DNA of 53,926 nt, taken from NCBI RefSeq assembly GCF_002160515.1, contig NZ_NFKS01000021.1, forward strand, positions 1 through 53,926, in the 5' to 3' direction. Source of the stretch: Anaeromassilibacillus sp. An172 (GTDB lineage: Bacteria > Bacillota > Clostridia > Oscillospirales > Acutalibacteraceae). A model generated the notes under the pieces. The model saw only the letters and a list, made by a program, of their open reading frames with translations. It did no database searches and was not told the origin of the DNA. This document shows positions 50,456-53,926 of this stretch, piece after piece. Positions within the stretch are counted from its first letter, which is position 1, and the number at the start of each line of letters is the position of its first letter. The position numbers and the translations under genes were made by a program.

Positions 50456-51897
50456 ACCTTTATCAGTATTTAAAAGAATATTCAAAAGAAATTTACCCAA
50501 TGCATATGCCGGGACACAAGAGAAATTTTTCCATTGTGGGTGAAACACCCCTGAAAGAAATCGACGTGACAGAGGTTGAGGGAACAGACGACCTCCACGA
50601 CCCGGAGGGAATAATTCTCAAGTCCATGGAGAAAACCGCAGAGCTTTACGGAAGCTATTTCTGCCGCTATGTGGTAAACGGAAGCACCTGCGGAATTTTG
50701 TCCGCAATTTATGCCTTTACTGAAAGGGGCGACAGGGTGCTTGTGGCGAGAAACTGCCACAAATCCGTTTACAACGCCATAAACATCTGCGGACTTTTGC
50801 CGGTTTATGTCACCCCGGAGTATGACGATGAGTTTTCAATAAACGGAAGCATTTCCCCAGCTCTTGTGGAAAAAGCCTTAAACGAATATCCGGACATAAA
50901 GCTTTGTGTTTTAACATCGCCCACCTATGAGGGCGTTGTTTCCAATATTTCCGCAATCTCAAAAATTCTTCATGAGAAAAATATTCCCCTTGCGGTGGAC
51001 GAGGCCCACGGAGCACATCTGGGATTTTCCGAATATTTCCCAAAGAGCGCAATAAAAAGCGGAGCGGACTGTGTCATACACAGCACCCACAAAACTCTGC
51101 CCTGTCTTACCCAAACTGCGGCGGTTCATATCTGTAAAAGCTTGTGGGAGGGCGAAAAACTTCAAGAAGCCTGCCAAAAGCTTACGGAAGCTCTCGGAAT
51201 TTTTGAGACCAGCAGTCCCTCCTATGTGCTTATGTCCTCAATAGACCAGTGCATGAATTATCTTTCTGAAAACAGTGTAAAAGCTTTTGAAAGCTATAAA
51301 AACATGCTTGCGGATTTTTCGGAAAAGGCGAAAGACTTAAAGTATATTAAAATCCTGTGCAAGGGAAATGACAGAAAAGAAAACCATAAAAGCTTTTACG
51401 ATTTTGACAGCGGAAAGCTGGTTATCTCATTAAAAAACACAAATCTCAATGGTGCAGAATTTGAAAAAATTCTCAGAGAGAAATATAAAATCCAGACAGA
51501 GATGACCTCCTTAAACTACTGCGTGGCAATGACCTCGTTCTGTGACAGTGAAAAGGGCTTTGAAATGCTTTTTAACGCTCTTTCTCATATTGACCAAGAA
51601 TACGGAGCGGAAAATATTTTTATAAATGAAAATACAATGGGCGGAAAAATTATCGAACCGCCTGTAAGCATTTATGAAGCACAGAAATGTCAAAAGGAAT
51701 ATGTAAGCCTTGAAGAAGCTGAGGGAAAAATCTGCGGAGAATACGTTTTTGCCTATCCGCCGGGAATACCCATATTTGCGCCGGGAGAACTTATAACGAA
51801 AGAGCTTACAGAAGAAATAAAATCTCTTTACAAAGCAAAAATAAACTTAAAAAGCTCGGGAGGAAACATTCCCGAAAAAATACTTGTGTTGAAATGA
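50452..51897 (+). CDS. Orn/Lys/Arg decarboxylase-family PLP enzyme
   Basis: This 481-residue fold-type I PLP enzyme has the aspartate (AVDEAHGAHL) and the cofactor lysine at H-S-T-H-K214-T, both typical of the Orn/Lys/Arg decarboxylase family. The N-terminal MPGHK and EVEGTDDLHDP are family hallmarks. The start is TTG at 50452 behind AAGGAGAA, overlapping thiE by 4 bp. Speed-type arginine or lysine decarboxylation is likely; the exact substrate is not visible. Its place at the end of a thiamine operon may be only transcriptional convenience. Confidence 0.88.
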   Translation: MNLYQYLKEYSKEIYPMHMPGHKRNFSIVGETPLKEIDVTEVEGTDDLHDPEGIILKSMEKTAELYGSYFCRYVVNGSTCGILSAIYAFTERGDRVLVARNCHKSVYNAINICGLLPVYVTPEYDDEFSINGSISPALVEKALNEYPDIKLCVLTSPTYEGVVSNISAISKILHEKNIPLAVDEAHGAHLGFSEYFPKSAIKSGADCVIHSTHKTLPCLTQTAAVHICKSLWEGEKLQEACQKLTEALGIFETSSPSYVLMSSIDQCMNYLSENSVKAFESYKNMLADFSEKAKDLKYIKILCKGNDRKENHKSFYDFDSGKLVISLKNTNLNGAEFEKILREKYKIQTEMTSLNYCVAMTSFCDSEKGFEMLFNALSHIDQEYGAENIFINENTMGGKIIEPPVSIYEAQKCQKEYVSLEEAEGKICGEYVFAYPPGIPIFAPGELITKELTEEIKSLYKAKINLKSSGGNIPEKILVLK

Positions 51898-51921
51898 CAT
51901 ATTAAGGTCTGTTTATGCGTA

Positions 51922-51950
51922 TTGACATATAGACGAAAATAATATAAAAT
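51922..51950 (+). promoter_or_regulatory. Promoter of scfA
   Basis: TTGACA (51922-51927) with TAAAAT at 51945-51950 (17-bp spacing) drives the short SCIFF transcript. Confidence 0.7.
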
Positions 51951-52006
51951 ATACAGTGAGCAAAGCGTGGAGAACGCTTAAATTTTACCGAAAGAGGTGG
52001 CCACTA

Positions 52007-52159
52007 ATGAAAAGAATTCAGACTTTGAACACAAGAAATCTTGCTGAGTCCGCAAAGAAGGGCGGCTGCGGCGAGTGCCAGACTTCCTGCCAGTCAGCTT
52101 GCAAGACATCCTGCGGTATCGCTAACCAGCAGTGCGAGCAGAAAAAAGCAAGCAAATAA
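52007..52159 (+). CDS. scfA: SCIFF ranthipeptide precursor
   Basis: This 50-residue SCIFF (six cysteines in forty-five residues) precursor is modified by the radical SAM enzyme ScfB, which forms thioether cross-links from Cys to other residues. Six cysteines are visible (21, 24, 28, 32, 36, 43), with the near-invariant GGCGECQTSCQSACKTSC core and an MKRIQTLNTRNL leader. The ATG at 52007 follows AAAGAGGTGG; a longer frame from 51956 is not supported. SCIFF is nearly universal in Clostridia, and a signalling role has been proposed. A 12-bp terminator and a repeat copy lie before scfB. Confidence 0.96.
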   Translation: MKRIQTLNTRNLAESAKKGGCGECQTSCQSACKTSCGIANQQCEQKKASK

Positions 52160-52180
52160 TTTTTTATTTGCCTAACCGTT

Positions 52181-52224
52181 CGCTGTACAGAACAGTTTCC
52201 TGTATTCTGTACAGCGTATTTTTT
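52181..52224 (+). terminator. Terminator between scfA and scfB
   Basis: A 12-bp perfect stem CGCTGTACAGAA (52181-52192) / TTCTGTACAGCG (52205-52216) is followed by TATTTTTTA. It would keep precursor RNA in excess over maturase RNA. Confidence 0.9.
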
Positions 52225-52225
52225 A

Positions 52226-52335
52226 GTTCCGACCTGTTTTTTATCTCCGACCTGCAAAGGTATTTTTTGAAAATTAACGTCATTTCAGGTCGGGCGAGAC
52301 CTTTTTCGCAATTCTTAGAATGGTTCGCCTACATA
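52226..52335 (+). repeat. Interspersed structured repeat, copy 10 (with a partial unit)
   Basis: A short TTCCGACCTG fragment (52227-52236) precedes a full copy. P1 is CCGACCTG (52247-52254) / CAGGTCGG (52286-52293). AAGGT (52257-52261) pairs with ACCTT (52299-52303). The alternative hairpin is strong: GGCGAGACC (52293-52301) with GGTTCGCC (52322-52329), one base bulged. It lies between the SCIFF precursor and its maturase. Confidence 0.84.
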
Positions 52336-52406
52336 TAACTTTTTTATGATTACCGAAATTTTAATAAATAAAAAATAAAATGAAAAAAGATGAAAGGAAT
52401 TGGGAT

Positions 52407-53792
52407 ATGATTCATCAGTATAAAAGCAACGGCTACAACATCATAATCGACGCCAACAGCGGAAGCGTTCATGTGGTTGATGATGTGGCTTACGACGTAA
52501 TCGCCCTTTACGATAAGGGAGAGTCAAAAGAGAATATCACAAATAAAATCCTTGAAAAATATCAGGGCAAAGAGGAGATAACCGCTTCTGATATCGACGA
52601 TGTTCTTTCCGACATTGAAGAGCTTAAAAAAGACGGAAAGCTTTTCAGCGAAAGCAACTATCAGAATTTGGCAATAGATTTCAAGGGTAGAGACACAGTT
52701 ATAAAGGCTCTCTGTCTGCACATTGCCCACGACTGCAACCTTGCATGTAAGTACTGCTTTGCAGGAAAGGGCGAATATCAGGGCTGCAAGTCCCTTATGA
52801 GCTTTGAGGTTGGCAAGCGTGCTCTTGATTTCCTCATTGAAAATTCAGGCACAAGAAGAAATCTCGAGGTTGACTTCTTCGGCGGCGAGCCTCTTATGAA
52901 CTTTGAGGTTGTAAAACAGCTTGTGGCTTATGCCCGTGAGCAGGAAAAAATCCACAACAAGAATTTCCGCTTCACCCTTACCACCAACGGTGTTTTGCTT
53001 GACGACGAGGTAATGGAGTTTGCAAACAAGGAAATGCACAACGTGGTTTTGAGCCTTGACGGAAGAAAGGAAACAAACGACCGTCTGAGAGTGTCAAGAA
53101 ACGGCAAGGGAAGCTATGATATGATAGTTCCTAAGTTCCTTAAAATGGCTGAAAGCCGTGGACAGAAGGACTACTATGTTCGTGGTACATACACCCACTA
53201 CAACACAGATTTTGCCGCCGACATTCTCCACATTGCAGACCTTGGCTTTAAGAGCCTTGCAATGGAGCCGGTTGTAGCTCCTCCAGAGGCGGACTACGCA
53301 CTTAAATACGAGGATTTGCCAGTATTGTTTGAGCAGTACGACATCCTTGCAAAGGAAATGCTTAAAAGAGAAAAAGAGGGCAGAGGCTTCACTTTCTTCC
53401 ACTACATGGTTGACCTTGAGGCAGGCCCATGCATTTACAAGAGAATTGCCGGCTGCGGCGTTGGAACAGAGTATATGGCGGTTACACCTACAGGCGAGCT
53501 GTACCCATGTCATCAGTTTGTTGGCAATGAAGATTTTATTCTGGGAAATGTATTTGACGGTATAAAAAATACAGAGCTTCGTGACGAGTTTAAGCTCTGC
53601 AATGTTTATGCACGTGAAAAGTGTCAGGACTGCTTTGCAAAAATGTATTGCAGCGGCGGCTGTACCGCAAACGCTTACCACTCAACAGGTTCACTTACAG
53701 GAACTTATGATTTGGGCTGTGAGCTTCACAAAAAGCGTATAGAATGTGCTATCATGATGAATGTGGCAAGACAGTTTAATGAGTTAAATTAA
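52407..53792 (+). CDS. scfB: SCIFF maturase, radical SAM thioether-forming enzyme
   Basis: This 461-residue radical SAM/SPASM enzyme cross-links the SCIFF peptide. An N-terminal RiPP-recognition-like domain occupies about 1-95. The radical cluster motif is C110-NLA-C114-KY-C117. The C-terminal SPASM region is Cys-rich (GCGVGTEY, LYPCHQF, CQDCFAKMYCSGGC), holding auxiliary clusters. The ATG at 52407 has AAAGGAAT upstream; an in-frame ATG at 52380 has no site. The precursor gene is 250 bp upstream. Confidence 0.96.
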   Translation: MIHQYKSNGYNIIIDANSGSVHVVDDVAYDVIALYDKGESKENITNKILEKYQGKEEITASDIDDVLSDIEELKKDGKLFSESNYQNLAIDFKGRDTVIKALCLHIAHDCNLACKYCFAGKGEYQGCKSLMSFEVGKRALDFLIENSGTRRNLEVDFFGGEPLMNFEVVKQLVAYAREQEKIHNKNFRFTLTTNGVLLDDEVMEFANKEMHNVVLSLDGRKETNDRLRVSRNGKGSYDMIVPKFLKMAESRGQKDYYVRGTYTHYNTDFAADILHIADLGFKSLAMEPVVAPPEADYALKYEDLPVLFEQYDILAKEMLKREKEGRGFTFFHYMVDLEAGPCIYKRIAGCGVGTEYMAVTPTGELYPCHQFVGNEDFILGNVFDGIKNTELRDEFKLCNVYAREKCQDCFAKMYCSGGCTANAYHSTGSLTGTYDLGCELHKKRIECAIMMNVARQFNELN

Positions 53793-53800
53793 AAATAAAA

Positions 53801-53873
53801 AGCCGTGTTTTTAAACACGGCTTCAGCTTGTCCAAAAACCCTGAATTTCTATCTGAAATTCAGGGTTTTTGCG
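53801..53873 (+). terminator. Two hairpins ending the scfB transcript
   Basis: AAGCCGTGTTT/AAACACGGCTT (53801-53823) is followed by the terminator AAAACCCTGAATTTC/GAAATTCAGGGTTTT (about 53835-53871) with TTTTT. Confidence 0.82.
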
Positions 53874-53904
53874 TTTATCAAGCAACCAACACTTTGATAA
53901 AAAA

Positions 53905-53926
53905 GAAGGAGGAATTGGGGTTTAGC
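53905..53926 (+). other. Ribosome binding site of a gene beyond the window
   Basis: GAAGGAGG at 53905-53912 is followed by a TTG at 53915, which could start a gene cut by the window edge. Too little sequence remains to name it. Confidence 0.35.

Overview
The window looks like chromosomal DNA of a low-GC, Gram-positive anaerobe of the class Clostridia, most likely a gut Oscillospiraceae/Ruminococcaceae member (Ruminococcus or [Eubacterium] siraeum type). Supporting signs are a SCIFF peptide with its radical-SAM maturase, a leucine T-box leader, DUF1292 proteins, a type I dockerin on a secreted glycosidase, a cohesin-like surface protein, a serpin, and a thioredoxin reductase lacking the usual NADPH-binding residues. 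No phage, CRISPR array, insertion sequence or rRNA is visible. The window is mostly housekeeping DNA with small accessory islands.

Layout. 1-2.5 kb: tRNA-Asn, decayed repeats, an SPL-type radical SAM gene, and a divergent flavin reductase/HxlR regulator pair. 2.6-8.5 kb: a GH89 alpha-N-acetylglucosaminidase with discoidin-like modules and a dockerin, followed by a gutted GH84 gene; both point to mucin or glycosaminoglycan foraging. 8.6-21.7 kb: a compact division and cell-wall (dcw) cluster, mraZ-rsmH-ftsL-pbp-(Mur-ligase relic)-mraY-ftsW-murG-murA-ftsQ-ftsZ. murB, murC, murD, murE, murF and ftsA are absent from it. 22.2-27 kb: the str operon rpsL-rpsG-fusA and a separately promoted tuf. 27-29.7 kb: two DUF1292 genes and T-box-controlled leuA. 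30-34.6 kb: a GntR-ABC transporter operon, a duplicated TPR protein and a small acidic protein. 35-41 kb: a phosphohexomutase, a NimA-like/lipase-like pair, and an ECF sigma-membrane protein-serpin operon. 41-44.5 kb: trxA-trxB, a cohesin-like cell-wall protein, and a CAT-anticodon tRNA. 44.5-51.9 kb: an amidohydrolase, a DUF1015 gene with an apparent ATC start, and a thiS-F-G-H-E thiazole/thiamine operon ending in an Orn/Lys/Arg decarboxylase-like gene. 52-53.9 kb: scfA and scfB.

The most notable unexplained signal is an intergenic repeat of about 55-90 bp present in ten recognisable copies plus decayed ones. Most carry an 8-bp stem (CCGnCyTG/CArGnCGG) whose two arms change together between copies. 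A loop segment (AAGGTTT) can pair with the sequence just 3' of the stem (AAACCTT). Full-length copies also have a downstream segment (GGyTCGC) that can pair with an overlapping stretch. This gives a pseudoknot that competes with a second hairpin. Copies sit in tandem behind genes and between functionally linked genes (scfA/scfB, thiF/thiG).

Other points of interest are a Mur-ligase central-domain relic at the expected murE/murF position, long charged or basic N-terminal tails on FtsL, FtsW and FtsQ, three 10-bp-spaced GTG repeats at the mraZ promoter, a hairpin between rpsL and rpsG, a non-TPP attenuator-like leader ahead of thiS, and an ECF sigma/serpin operon.

All functional calls come from reading motifs by eye; no database search was run. 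Where a ribosome binding site or family length decided it, I moved the start codon inward from the longest open frame.
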